Below are positions 17,416 to 26,875 of a stretch of DNA of 64,000 nt, one piece after another. Source of the DNA: Methylosarcina fibrata AML-C10 (lineage in GTDB: Bacteria; Pseudomonadota; Gammaproteobacteria; Methylococcales; Methylomonadaceae); the NCBI RefSeq assembly GCF_000372865.1, contig NZ_KB889965.1:1-64000 (forward strand), given 5' to 3'. Made by a program: the position numbers and the translations under genes. Below the pieces are notes generated by a model, which was not told the origin of the DNA, ran no database searches, and saw nothing but the letters and a program-made list of their open reading frames with translations. Position 1 is the first letter of the stretch. Each line of letters begins with the position of its first letter.

Positions 17416-18148
17416 TGTGCATTTTCGGATCGCATGGAGAATTGATTCGCTCAGGCTGGATGCCGAAGGCGGATCAATTCGTTCCCAGGCGCGGTGGGAA
17501 AACGCTCTGGGACAACTGAATTCTCTACAAGAAAAAGCATGCCAAGTTATCGGTATTTTGAAAGAATGATGACTTAATGACATTAACCTGTCTGCCTCGG
17601 AAATTCGACGGTACGGATACTTTTCGAAATTTCGATCATGTCGGCATGACGTCGTGGTCTCGACTGCCGGTTAATGCGCTTATGGCTATCAAGCAGAATT
17701 CAGGCATGCTTGGCCATGCAGTTCTTCAGCACTAAGCTCAAGAGACAATCCGGCAGGATGAAAAAGGAGAACTGCTCTCCGTTCGTTATCTCTAATTAAC
17801 TTCATTCAGGCCTGAATGCATCCTTTCCTGCCGGCGGCGGTTATGGAATTAGCGCACTAGCCGCTTCTTTAAAGTTATGCTATATTAACCACTTAATGAT
17901 TCAAGCCACTGAATTTAATAATTCAAGTCACTGAGCCATGAAGTCTGTCATGGAAATTCCTTTGCACTGAGCCGACCGGCTCTGTAGCTGTGTGCGAACG
18001 GAAACAAATAATAATTTTAAGGGGGGATATTGAGTTTAAAGCTATTTCATTCGCTCGGCTTGTATTTTCCCATGGCCATTAATAAAGGATCGTCGCTCGG
18101 CGTAATAGTCCGCATTTCTTATAAAGTATTTACTATAGCCTCCAATCT
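17416..18148. other. Intergenic region with a 22-bp-spaced direct repeat
   Basis: 733 bp with no convincing gene. Two similar 20-base stretches, AATGATTCAAGCCACTGAAT at about 17895 and AATAATTCAAGTCACTGAGC at about 17917, are spaced 22 bp, two helical turns, which fits a regulator binding pair ahead of the export operon. A purine-rich AAGGGGGG at about 18020 precedes no obvious start. Confidence 0.45.
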
Positions 18149-19294
18149 ATGAAAATGATTCGCTTTAACAGCAGCGGCAAAACGACTTATCTCCTAGCCC
18201 TTGCCGGTATCCTTTTAATATTTTTTGTTCTAGGGATGAAATATATTTTCGTCCATCTCAAAGAAACCAACCCTAAGATTGCAAAAGCGTTCTCCTCGCC
18301 GCTTCCTGTTGAAGTGCAGGTGGCACAAGGAGGAGGGATTGAAGAATTGATAGGCGCCGAGGTGGTCGCCAAGGCAAGCCAGTCGATCCCGATTCGTACC
18401 ATGCTTTCCATCGGAAGGGTGACGAAAATTCATGTTCAACTCGGTCAGGAAGTTCGGGTAGGCCAATTGCTGATTGAAATAGACGATACCTTGTTAAAAG
18501 CGGCGCTGGCCGCGGCGGCTTCCCAACTGGAAAGCTCCAAAATTGAACTTGATCAAAGCCGGATAAAATTGGAGAGAATGCAGGAATTGTTCAGAAACAA
18601 ACGAGTGACCGAAGAAGAATATCGGAAAGCGGTTGAGGAAAAGTCCACTAAGGAATTTAACTGGGCCAATGCCAATTATAAATATTCACAAGCCAAGTAC
18701 GACCTCAGCGGTTGTCGTATCGAATCGCCTGTCGCCGGGGTGGTCACCACACTGGATCTCTATGAAGGCACCATTATAAAACAGGCAAGCGACTTACTGA
18801 CTCTGAATGCCATCGATCCCATTTTATTAAACGCCAAGGTGAGTGAAGAAAGAGCGAAATCGGTCTTCGTAGGGCAGGAAATGGAGGTTTCCCTCCATGC
18901 TTTTCCCGGGCGAAAATTTAAAGCCAAAGTTGCAGTCATTCAACCCTCCGTTGACGAGGAGACTCACCTCTTTGAAGTAATCGCACGGCTGGAAAATCCG
19001 GATCTTGAAGTCAAACCAGGGATGAACGGCGTTGCTTATCTTAAAACGAATCGTCAGTCCATAAAAATACCCAGTATCGCGCTCATTTCATCGCAAGACG
19101 GTTCGGCTTCAACTTTTGTTGTCGATGATGAAAAGATTGCACATCTTCGGAAAGTGAAAACCGGATCAATCTCTCAGGGATATGTCGAAATCAAGGAAGG
19201 GCTTAACGAAGGAGACCGTGTGGTAGTGGTTGGACAAGCCTCATTGCAGGATAATGATAAGGTACGCTTTGGAGATAATTATGTTTCAAATTAG
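18149..19294 (+). CDS. HlyD/RND-type periplasmic adaptor protein
   Basis: 381 residues. One N-terminal membrane helix (YLLALAGILLIFFVLGMKYIF) is followed by a lipoyl half (VTKIHVQLGQEVRVGQLLIEID), a coiled-coil hairpin (about residues 115-185), the second lipoyl half (IESPVAGVVTTLDLYEGT) and beta-barrel/membrane-proximal regions. This is the layout of MFP/HlyD adaptors that join an inner-membrane pump to a TolC channel. A TolC-type gene overlaps it by 14 bp, but no ABC or RND pump gene follows; a flippase does. Confidence 0.88.
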   Translation: MKMIRFNSSGKTTYLLALAGILLIFFVLGMKYIFVHLKETNPKIAKAFSSPLPVEVQVAQGGGIEELIGAEVVAKASQSIPIRTMLSIGRVTKIHVQLGQEVRVGQLLIEIDDTLLKAALAAAASQLESSKIELDQSRIKLERMQELFRNKRVTEEEYRKAVEEKSTKEFNWANANYKYSQAKYDLSGCRIESPVAGVVTTLDLYEGTIIKQASDLLTLNAIDPILLNAKVSEERAKSVFVGQEMEVSLHAFPGRKFKAKVAVIQPSVDEETHLFEVIARLENPDLEVKPGMNGVAYLKTNRQSIKIPSIALISSQDGSASTFVVDDEKIAHLRKVKTGSISQGYVEIKEGLNEGDRVVVVGQASLQDNDKVRFGDNYVSN

Positions 19295-20639
19295 AACATC
19301 GACAGAAAAAGCATTATGGGTGGCCATTGCGTGGACAGCCGTCGGTGGCGGCGCCTATGCCGAAACGTTGCGTCTAAGTCCCGAAAAAGCGGTTGAAGAA
19401 GCGCTGTCAAACAGCAGTTCCTTAGCCGGAGCGAATGCCAGTATTTCGTCCTCGGAACTGGAACTCCAATCCGCCGAAAGAGGGGGGTTTCCAACCATCT
19501 CGGCGGCAGTCAGTTCCATGTACGGAAACGGCGCGCCTTACTCCTTCTTCTCGCTGAATCAATCGATTGATCGGGGAGAAGCCTTTCGCGTCGGTCAAAA
19601 AACGAAAGGGGGCTATGCCTCTGGCGCCTTGACTGTTACCGTTCCGGTATTCAAAAAAGGTTCTTTGTTCAATATCGACGCACCGGCGGTTCAACAGGCC
19701 GAGGCTGAAGCAAACAAAGCGCGCGCCGATAGTTTGGCTATGTCCGATAAAGTCACAATAGAAGTTCTGCAATATTATCTGGGGGTTCTTCAGGCGGAAG
19801 ATGAAGTGGCCATTCATCAGCAAACCCATGATTCTCAATCGAAATGGCTGGACTATGTACGCAAGCGGGGTCAGGAAGGACTGGCCATCAAATCGGAAGA
19901 GCTCGCGGTCGAGACCGCTTTGGCAACGGAAGCGGCGAATTTGAACATCGCTCGCCGGAAAAAGGATCTGTACATGCTCAAGCTGAATATGGCAATGGGA
20001 AACGAAGAAACCAGGAAGCTTGAACTCGCCAAGCTGCCGGACGTGATTACCGATGTTCCCCCTGTACAGGAACTGTTGCAGCGCGCGTTAAACATTAACG
20101 GCACTATAAAATCCCAGGAAGCGGAACTGCAACTAGCGAAAGCCGAACTGGAAGACGTCAAAGGCGAGTCCTTGCCGACCGTTACCTTTGCCTCGTCCGC
20201 AATCGCAGCCAACAATATAGTGGACAACAATATAACAAGCTTTTATAGCGTCGGACTGAACGTGGCCATGCCGATCTACGATTTCGGGCAAAAATCGTTT
20301 AAACAGGACGCCAAAGAAGCGGCAGTGATCGAAAACAGTCACAAACTGGAAGCCGCGAGAGAAGCTCTCGTTCATCAGATTCATGGTTCCTACAATTCGT
20401 TGCAGGATGCCAAGGAACAGATGGAAGTCGACAAGAAGGAGATCGCTCATGCCGGACTGGTCGAGGAAGAAAGCAAGGACGGTTATGAAAAGGGATTTGT
20501 CGGACTGGATCAGGTGCTGGAGGATGAAAGCGACACTCTGAAGGCCAAATTGAAGCTGATAGAAGATCGTTACTTGGCCTGGGCCAATTACTACGACGTC
20601 ATCATCACAACGGGAAAATTCGTTGCGTCTTCAAGATAG
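19281..20639 (+). CDS. TolC-family outer membrane channel protein
   Basis: 452 residues from the ATG at 19281 (GGAGA upstream), which gives a clean signal peptide (ALWVAIAWTAVGGGAYA, cleavage after AYA). Two repeats of long amphipathic helices (for example EKAVEEALSNSSSLAGANASI and its counterpart GTIKSQEAELQLAKAELEDVKG) are typical of outer membrane efflux proteins, as is the MPIYDFGQK strand segment. Together with the HlyD-like adaptor it should form a trans-envelope conduit for export of the cluster's product or a precursor. Confidence 0.9.
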   Translation: MFQIRTSTEKALWVAIAWTAVGGGAYAETLRLSPEKAVEEALSNSSSLAGANASISSSELELQSAERGGFPTISAAVSSMYGNGAPYSFFSLNQSIDRGEAFRVGQKTKGGYASGALTVTVPVFKKGSLFNIDAPAVQQAEAEANKARADSLAMSDKVTIEVLQYYLGVLQAEDEVAIHQQTHDSQSKWLDYVRKRGQEGLAIKSEELAVETALATEAANLNIARRKKDLYMLKLNMAMGNEETRKLELAKLPDVITDVPPVQELLQRALNINGTIKSQEAELQLAKAELEDVKGESLPTVTFASSAIAANNIVDNNITSFYSVGLNVAMPIYDFGQKSFKQDAKEAAVIENSHKLEAAREALVHQIHGSYNSLQDAKEQMEVDKKEIAHAGLVEEESKDGYEKGFVGLDQVLEDESDTLKAKLKLIEDRYLAWANYYDVIITTGKFVASSR

Positions 20640-20670
20640 CTCCCGATCAATTATTTGAATCAGAGTCAGC

Positions 20671-22131
20671 ATGACGACCCCAGCACGGAAGATACTAAGG
20701 AATTCTTTTTTTGGAATTGCCAGTGAGGCTATCGGCGGCGCATTATTATTTGTTGTTTTCATCTTTATTGCCCGGTTTTTAGGATCGGAGCAATTCGGGG
20801 TCTTTTCCTACATTCTGGCATTTGTGGGCTTGTTCCAGCTCATTGCCGATTTTGGTTTAACCAATGTAATCGTCAGGGAAATTTCTCGAGCGAAAGACAA
20901 GGCCGCGCACATCATGGGTGCGATAATTCCACTGGCATGGTTGTTTTCGCTATTAATCTTCGGAGTTATCGCTTTCCTTGGGAGTTTTTTTTCTCTCTCG
21001 GAAGAAGGATACAAAGCCACCCTGATCATGGGCGTAGCGGTTCTGACGACCTTCCATTCGGTTGCCTATGGTTCGGTATGCCGTGCTTTTGAAGAAATGG
21101 GATTTAATGCAGTAGGTAACGTGACTCACAAGATCGTGTTGTTCCTGCTCGTTTTAACCGCCATTCATTTCGAATGCACGGTAGTCGAAATAGCCGAAGC
21201 CTTTATGCTGGCCAACATTTATCAGATGATGTTTTTCTACATTGTCGTGAGCCGCCGCTATTTCAAACTGTCCTTGCGCTTCGATAGGCGCTATTGGCGC
21301 TATCTGATCAAGGAAGCTTTTCCGATCGGGCTCGCCATGATCTTTCGAAGGATCACTCTTCACGTCGATACATTGCTGTTGACCGCATTGTCGACGACGT
21401 CGTCCGTGGGGTTATTCAATGCCGCGTACAAGGTAATCCAGATGATCGACATGATTCCTTTTACATTATCGTTGCCTTTGTTTCCTCCGTTTACCCGCCT
21501 GGCCCTGGAGTCGCGGGAAAGGCTGTTCTCCTTCGTTACCCAGGCGCTGTCGTTTTTTATGGTGATTGCACTGCCTATCTGCGCCTTGATGATCATTCTG
21601 GCTCCCCAGATTGTGAATTTGTTTTTCGGAGCCGGATATCAGGAAGCCGCGCCGACTTTACGCATGCTTTCCTGTAGCGTCGTTTTTTTGTTCCCTACCG
21701 CGCTGTACATTTATCTATTCTCGGCATTGGGCCACCAGAAGTTTTATACGATAAGCTCGGCCATTTGCTTGATCACCAAGGCCGGTCTGGATGTGTGGCT
21801 TATTCCGTTGAAGGCCCATTATGGTGCAGCCATCGCCACGCTGAGCGCCGAAATCGCTTTTTTCCTCAGCGGCTTAATTTATCTGTGGCGGTTGGGGTAT
21901 TTGTTGCCTTATTTAAAAATAATTTACAAACCCTTGTTTGCAGTCAGCATCTCCAGTCTCGCTTTGATGCTTGGACTCTTCTACGACAAGGAAAAAACGT
22001 TGGTTGTACTGATTGCACTGGTCTGTCTGTACGTCATTCTGTATTTACTGTTAATTCTGGCATTTGGCGCCGTTTCCCGCAGACAGCTAACCTTGCTCGA
22101 AGAAACATTGAGAGTGAAACATGGCACCTAA
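20671..22131 (+). CDS. Wzx-like oligosaccharide flippase (MOP/PST superfamily)
   Basis: 486 residues with about 12-14 predicted membrane helices. The N-terminus (LRNSFFGIASEAIGGALLFVVFIFIARFLGSEQFGVFSY) is the signature start of PST/Wzx flippases, which move lipid-linked oligosaccharides across the inner membrane. Later IFFRRITLHVDTLLLTAL-like and LFNAAYKVIQ segments also match. No Wzy polymerase was recognised nearby, so the flipped unit may be a short glycan or glycolipid. The next gene overlaps its end by 11 bp. Confidence 0.9.
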   Translation: MTTPARKILRNSFFGIASEAIGGALLFVVFIFIARFLGSEQFGVFSYILAFVGLFQLIADFGLTNVIVREISRAKDKAAHIMGAIIPLAWLFSLLIFGVIAFLGSFFSLSEEGYKATLIMGVAVLTTFHSVAYGSVCRAFEEMGFNAVGNVTHKIVLFLLVLTAIHFECTVVEIAEAFMLANIYQMMFFYIVVSRRYFKLSLRFDRRYWRYLIKEAFPIGLAMIFRRITLHVDTLLLTALSTTSSVGLFNAAYKVIQMIDMIPFTLSLPLFPPFTRLALESRERLFSFVTQALSFFMVIALPICALMIILAPQIVNLFFGAGYQEAAPTLRMLSCSVVFLFPTALYIYLFSALGHQKFYTISSAICLITKAGLDVWLIPLKAHYGAAIATLSAEIAFFLSGLIYLWRLGYLLPYLKIIYKPLFAVSISSLALMLGLFYDKEKTLVVLIALVCLYVILYLLLILAFGAVSRRQLTLLEETLRVKHGT

Positions 22132-23455
22132 ATATTGGCCGGCCTTTTCTCTGGCCAAGTTATTCTCGCTGTTCAACTCCGGTCGTTTTGTTCTGGCCTT
22201 GCTGGGGTTGCTGCTGACGCTCGCCGGCGGAGTCAGCGAATGGCTTCATTTTCCTCTATCCGCCAAAATCACCGGTTTTTCGATTCCCTACGGAGCGACA
22301 AGCGGGGCCGAAGAGTCGACCGTATTTTCTCAAGGGGCGGGCTTTTTAATTTTGATTGTCGGCGCCGTAGCTTCGGCGCTGATGCGGCGTGATGAAATGG
22401 GCAGAATATTATTGTCCCTCTCTTTAGTCGCTCTGCTGTATTTTCCTATTTATCTATTGTTTGTCGATACCCACTGGACGATCCAGTATATCCTTGAAGC
22501 CGACCAATATAACGGATTGCGTTCCTTCCTGGCGAAAAACTTCATCCCAAATACCGGGGTGGAATTCCCCACGACTTATTTGACGGGGTTCGAGTATCTC
22601 GTCGACCGTTTCATGGTGGTATTGGCCGTTACCAGTTGGGGATGGTATTTGGCCGGAATCGGCGTATTGATAGTTCTGTTCAGTTACCGGCCCATGCAGG
22701 AGAAAACCTGGAACGCTCTCGGCGCACTGCTCATGTCGGCCGGCATCTCGCTCGTTTTAGCGGTATTGATCGGCTTTAATGAAATATATGCGGATTATCG
22801 CCATTCCGAAGGGGATAGATTGTTGACTCAAGGCGCTTATAACGAAGCAATAGACAATTATGCGGCGGCCCTGGTCAACGATCCTGCATTGCAATATTCC
22901 GAGCTGTTCCTGTTGAATGTGTCCAGCGCCTATCTTTCGAAAGAAGGAAAATATCACCCCTTTGCCCAGGTTTACGTTTCTGAAGAAAACTCCAGGCGTC
23001 AGCTCCCTGTACAGGCGGCGCTTCATCTTGAATATTTTGTGGCGCACGAACCTATCGATTCCGTTTTTTTATCTCCCCTGTTGGCACATTCCGTACGAAA
23101 GCTGACTAAAATTTATCTTAAAAGCGGCGGAGAGTTTTATTCGAAAGGTCAACTGGCGGCTGCTTTGAGTAATTTCGAAAAGGCATTGTCGATCGATTCC
23201 AGCTTATTGAACGGTAATTTTTACCGGGCCAAGGTATTGCTTGATCTTAGAAAACATGAAGACTGTAAGGCGATTATGGAAAAACTTATCGACAAGGTCA
23301 GCAGAGCCTCCATCAAAGCCAATTTTTACAGTACCTTAGCCGAGTGTTTTGTCGGCATGGAAGATTACATTCGAGCCAGGGATGCGTACTCTTCTTCTTA
23401 TAAACTGGATGACAGAGAGAATTATTGGGCGCTTAAAGGATTAAGCGGAACGTAG
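22121..23455 (+). CDS. Membrane protein with C-terminal TPR repeats
   Basis: 444 residues. About five hydrophobic helices occupy the first 220 residues (for example VLALLGLLLTLAGGV and ALGALLMSAGISLVLAVLIGF). The rest is soluble and contains TPR-like repeats: ADYRHSEGDRLLTQGAYNEAIDNYAAALVNDP and KGQLAAALSNFEKALSIDSS. I do not recognise a specific family. TPR membrane proteins often organise envelope glycan machinery, and this gene overlaps the flippase gene, so a scaffold or regulatory role in assembly or export is a reasonable guess. Confidence 0.7.
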   Translation: MAPKYWPAFSLAKLFSLFNSGRFVLALLGLLLTLAGGVSEWLHFPLSAKITGFSIPYGATSGAEESTVFSQGAGFLILIVGAVASALMRRDEMGRILLSLSLVALLYFPIYLLFVDTHWTIQYILEADQYNGLRSFLAKNFIPNTGVEFPTTYLTGFEYLVDRFMVVLAVTSWGWYLAGIGVLIVLFSYRPMQEKTWNALGALLMSAGISLVLAVLIGFNEIYADYRHSEGDRLLTQGAYNEAIDNYAAALVNDPALQYSELFLLNVSSAYLSKEGKYHPFAQVYVSEENSRRQLPVQAALHLEYFVAHEPIDSVFLSPLLAHSVRKLTKIYLKSGGEFYSKGQLAAALSNFEKALSIDSSLLNGNFYRAKVLLDLRKHEDCKAIMEKLIDKVSRASIKANFYSTLAECFVGMEDYIRARDAYSSSYKLDDRENYWALKGLSGT

Positions 23456-23463
23456 TAGGCATT

Positions 23464-24969
23464 ATGGAAATATATCGCATTGTTTCGGGATTTCTTCCCG
23501 CCGGTTTCGCCTGGTTACGGCCGGTTTTAATCGTTGTTGCATTCAGCGTCCTGTTGGGTTGGCTGGATGCCAAGACCTCGGGGCCATTCAGAAACCGGAC
23601 ATATCTGGCCGAATGGGATAATGCGCACTGGATTGCGCCCAAAAAAGCGTCGGCGTCGGGTTATTACCGAACGGAATTGATGATCGACAGCCTGGCGACA
23701 AAAGCCATTCTGCAGGTTGCCGCTCCGGACCATTTCGAAGTGTACGTGAACGGTAAGAAAGCTGCGGCCAACAGCTTTACATCCATACTCACCACAGGTA
23801 TTTACGATATCACCTCCATGCTCGACGTCGGGATGAATCTCATTGCGATTCGAGTCGTAAAAAAAACCTATTCGGGATCGGCTTCGTTAATCGTGAACGG
23901 ATACTGGCAGGATTCCATAAACCATCGGCACAGTATTGTGACCGATACGGACTCATGGCGGGTATCCACCAAGCAGGAATCTCAAGCGGCGGGTGACGTT
24001 TCCTGGTATGACGAACAGTTTATCGACGATCAATGGGAAAAGCCGATTCCTTATACGCTGCAGGACAATGAGATCATTCAGGACCTGAGCGTTCCTCCCG
24101 AACTGTATGCCGAATTTCCCAAAGGCGAGTGGATATGGAGCCGGGATACCTCGGCGCTCAACGGGACTTTCCGCCGTCACTTCGAGCTGGACGGCTCCCG
24201 GATAGACAGCGCCTGGCTGGGCATTGCCACCAACGGTACCTACAAGCTGGCCGTCAACGATAATCTCCTGCTGACGGGCAGCCCCGGAAACTCCAATATG
24301 GATACGTTCAATATCGGGCGTTACCTGAAGCTGGGACACAATAACATTACCGTCGAGATTACCAGTCATCAGCCGGGTATCCGCTTGGCGGTTGCCGCTA
24401 GGGTATTGGTGGACGGGAAACCGGTCGAACTGTCTTCGGATCAAAACTGGCTGGCCAAATCCACGACTGTGCCTGCCGTACAGTCCGACGACGACTGGTA
24501 TAAAGCATTTTTGCTGGGACCTATGGAGCCCGTGCCGATCAGTTATCAGCTCAAGGTGAAATCGGGCGTCTTGCGGGGATTGCCGGCAGTGCGCATCATG
24601 ACCCTCGAAGTACCCGTGGGGCTGGCCATGGAAGAATTTTTCGATTTTTTTTGGCCTGCCAGCTTCATTCTACTGGTCAATATGGGATTGGCGCTGATTT
24701 TCGTGTCGTTTGTTGAAAAGCGGATGGTCATCGATAAGCTTCGTGCTCTTGAAATTTATGCCATTCCGAATTTTGTAGGGGCTTTGCTCATTGCTTTTGC
24801 CGTACTGATAAGCTTCGATGTGCGTATGGATCCTTCGGCCGTTTTAAGTGGCACGACTTTTTGGGGAATCTGCCTTATTATTTTGAGCTGGATAGCATGG
24901 CTGATGTTGGAGGTTTATTTCAAATCCGCCCACTTGGATGAACCACTACGCCGCTCCGGGAGACAATAG
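23464..24969 (+). CDS. Membrane protein with two rhamnosidase-N/galactose-binding-like domains
   Basis: 501 residues. One N-terminal membrane helix (VLIVVAFSVLLGWL), then two beta-sandwich regions: residues about 60-145 with FEVYVNGKKAAAN and ITSMLDVGMNLIAIRVV, and about 220-310 with TYKLAVNDNLLLTGS and IGRYLKLGHNNITVEI. Both follow the pattern of the N-terminal lectin-like domain of bacterial alpha-L-rhamnosidases (xxYVNG then YDIT..L..G.N.I.V). Three hydrophobic helices close the protein. No catalytic barrel is present, so it should bind, not cleave, sugars in the periplasm. I know of no named family with this layout. Confidence 0.65.
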   Translation: MEIYRIVSGFLPAGFAWLRPVLIVVAFSVLLGWLDAKTSGPFRNRTYLAEWDNAHWIAPKKASASGYYRTELMIDSLATKAILQVAAPDHFEVYVNGKKAAANSFTSILTTGIYDITSMLDVGMNLIAIRVVKKTYSGSASLIVNGYWQDSINHRHSIVTDTDSWRVSTKQESQAAGDVSWYDEQFIDDQWEKPIPYTLQDNEIIQDLSVPPELYAEFPKGEWIWSRDTSALNGTFRRHFELDGSRIDSAWLGIATNGTYKLAVNDNLLLTGSPGNSNMDTFNIGRYLKLGHNNITVEITSHQPGIRLAVAARVLVDGKPVELSSDQNWLAKSTTVPAVQSDDDWYKAFLLGPMEPVPISYQLKVKSGVLRGLPAVRIMTLEVPVGLAMEEFFDFFWPASFILLVNMGLALIFVSFVEKRMVIDKLRALEIYAIPNFVGALLIAFAVLISFDVRMDPSAVLSGTTFWGICLIILSWIAWLMLEVYFKSAHLDEPLRRSGRQ

Positions 24970-24971
24970 CC

Positions 24972-25205
24972 GTGAACCATTCAGAACGCCGATTATTTTT
25001 TTCGCTCTCCGAGGCACAAACCTTTGCGAACTTGTTTTTATCCCGGTTCAATTCGATAGACATACACTCGCGCTCCTTCCTGGATCGTATGAACCGGCTG
25101 GATCAGCGCTTATTTTATTGGCTCTCCGCCGTCCTGGTGCTGACCTGCGCCGCGTTGGCGCGGTTTAGTTCGATCGACATACGTTCCCTTACTTTGGATG
25201 AAAGC
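24972..25205 (+). repeat. 117-bp in-frame tandem duplication at the 5' end of the GT39-like gene
   Basis: Bases 24972-25088 and 25089-25205 align in frame. Protein copies begin MNHSERRLFFSLSE and MNRLDQRLFYWLSA and both reach RFxSIDIxS at the same distance. The DNA 25044-25065 matches 25161-25182 at 19 of 22 bases. The first copy has lost the hydrophobic stretch (VLVLTCAAL) kept in the second, so only the second forms the first membrane helix. Confidence 0.75.
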
Positions 25206-26678
25206 ACCATTGTCGTTTTTGCCCAGAGCATTCTGGAAAAGGGATATCCTTATGTTTATGTAGGCAGCATGGAGGTACAGTTGGCAACCTACGAGATAGT
25301 GCCTTACTTTATGGCGCTGTCGATCGGCTTGCTCGGACTGACCGACGTTGCGGTTCGTTTGCCTGCGGCTCTGTTCGGGCTCGGCACCACTTATCTCATC
25401 TTCGCTACCGCTTGGCGATGGTTCGACTGGCGCGTCGCGATTTTGGCCAGCGTACTCTACGCTTTATCTCCCTGGGCCATTTTCTGGGCTACGAACGCCT
25501 TTCATCCTTCGCAAATGCAATTCTTTGCGATGCTGACCATCATTCAGGCTCACAAAATTATTACTCTCGATAAGGTCGAGCCCCGTACGTATTATCTGAC
25601 GACTTTTTTCTTTACGTGCTCTTACCTAAGTTGGGAAGGAATAGGCTTTCTGTTGCCGATTCTTCTGGTCGTCATCATCCTTATGCGCTGGGGAAACTGG
25701 GACTGGCTTAAAAACCGGCATGTCTGGATTGCTTCCGCAATCATTGTCTTTGTCGTGGTCGCCCAAGGCATTCGAAGAGTGCTGTTGCAGAAAAGCTATT
25801 TGATGGTAGGTTCGGGGCGAGGCGACGTTTCCTTGCCGGAGTTCGTTTTTACCAAAACTTATTACGATCCTTTCTTCTATATCAATGAACTCTTTACCCG
25901 GGAAGGCCACTGGGTATTGACCGGATTATTCATCGTCGGCATTTTCTACACGCGCAAAAGCATCAACTTTCGTTTCGTTTATTTGCTGACGATCGTTGCC
26001 GTCTTTTTCATGACCAATTTTTTGGGTTATTACAGCGCGCATTACATTTATTATGCTCTGCCGTTTTTGTTCATGGCCGTTGCGGTGGTGACCTTTGAAT
26101 TATTGAAGTCGGTGACTTCAACGGCGTTCAGCGACACGCTCGGCGGCGGCAGAACGGCGCGCCGCCTCAGTTACTGTCTGCTGATCGCCATCGAAATAGG
26201 CTCCTCCAGCGCTTTTGGGCCCAAGCTATGGAGAAATTACGGCGATTTCAGCGACATAGGCCGCGGAGACATGAGGCCGGGTCTAGCCTCGATCGATTAC
26301 AAAGGTTTGATCGAGACGATGGACAAGCTTTCCAAGCCTGGGGATGCCATCATCAATTTTGCCCCTTTTACATTGAGAAGATACATCAATAAATCCGGCG
26401 AATATTTTCTGCAGAATTATACGATGCAAAAACTGGTATACAACGCAGAAGGCACTTCGCCTTATTATCTGGATAAATACGCCGGAAACATCACCCTGCG
26501 GAGCAAGGACGAACTACTGGATGCATTGTACAATCACGAGCGAGTTTGGCTGCTTGCCGCTCCGTACCGGCCTCTGCGCGACATTCTGAATGCGGAAACA
26601 TTGGAATTTATCGATAAATACATGACCCTGGTTGACGAAAGCTATGACGGCAAGCTTTATCTTTGGGAAAGATATTAA
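24972..26678 (+). CDS. GT39/ArnT-like polytopic glycosyltransferase
   Basis: 568 residues with about 11 membrane helices. The GT-C hallmark acidic motif LTLDESTIV lies in the first external loop, and the region AVRLPAALFGLGTTYLIFATAWRWF is typical of PMT/ArnT enzymes, which transfer a sugar from polyprenyl phosphate to a lipid or protein in the periplasm. The GT2 enzyme at 9698 could make the donor. Start: GTG at 24972 has GGGAGA upstream. Residues 1-39 are a diverged tandem copy of residues 40-78, so the original start may be the ATG at 25089, which lacks a good ribosome site. Confidence 0.8.
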   Translation: MNHSERRLFFSLSEAQTFANLFLSRFNSIDIHSRSFLDRMNRLDQRLFYWLSAVLVLTCAALARFSSIDIRSLTLDESTIVVFAQSILEKGYPYVYVGSMEVQLATYEIVPYFMALSIGLLGLTDVAVRLPAALFGLGTTYLIFATAWRWFDWRVAILASVLYALSPWAIFWATNAFHPSQMQFFAMLTIIQAHKIITLDKVEPRTYYLTTFFFTCSYLSWEGIGFLLPILLVVIILMRWGNWDWLKNRHVWIASAIIVFVVVAQGIRRVLLQKSYLMVGSGRGDVSLPEFVFTKTYYDPFFYINELFTREGHWVLTGLFIVGIFYTRKSINFRFVYLLTIVAVFFMTNFLGYYSAHYIYYALPFLFMAVAVVTFELLKSVTSTAFSDTLGGGRTARRLSYCLLIAIEIGSSSAFGPKLWRNYGDFSDIGRGDMRPGLASIDYKGLIETMDKLSKPGDAIINFAPFTLRRYINKSGEYFLQNYTMQKLVYNAEGTSPYYLDKYAGNITLRSKDELLDALYNHERVWLLAAPYRPLRDILNAETLEFIDKYMTLVDESYDGKLYLWERY

Positions 26679-26875
26679 CTTCCTCGATATCAAATGGTAA
26701 CCCGGAGCGCCGGTAACCTTAATCAGAACCATCCTTTGACGCCGGCTTGTCGATAAGCCAATTCTGCGGGAACAAGATCGAATCTTCGGTTTCTGCCGGG
26801 ACGGGGCTTGTTCAGCACGGTATTTCAGCCGCGGACGGTTGTTTTACTTCAGCCAGGTCTGGCTCAGGACTTAAT

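Noticed and set aside
15952-17583. 543-codon frame antisense to the GT4 gene
   Set aside because: Composition artefact of a GC-rich gene; the plus-strand protein has clear GT-B motifs.
18149-20639. Complete RND efflux or type I secretion system
   Set aside because: Adaptor and outer channel are present, but no pump gene.
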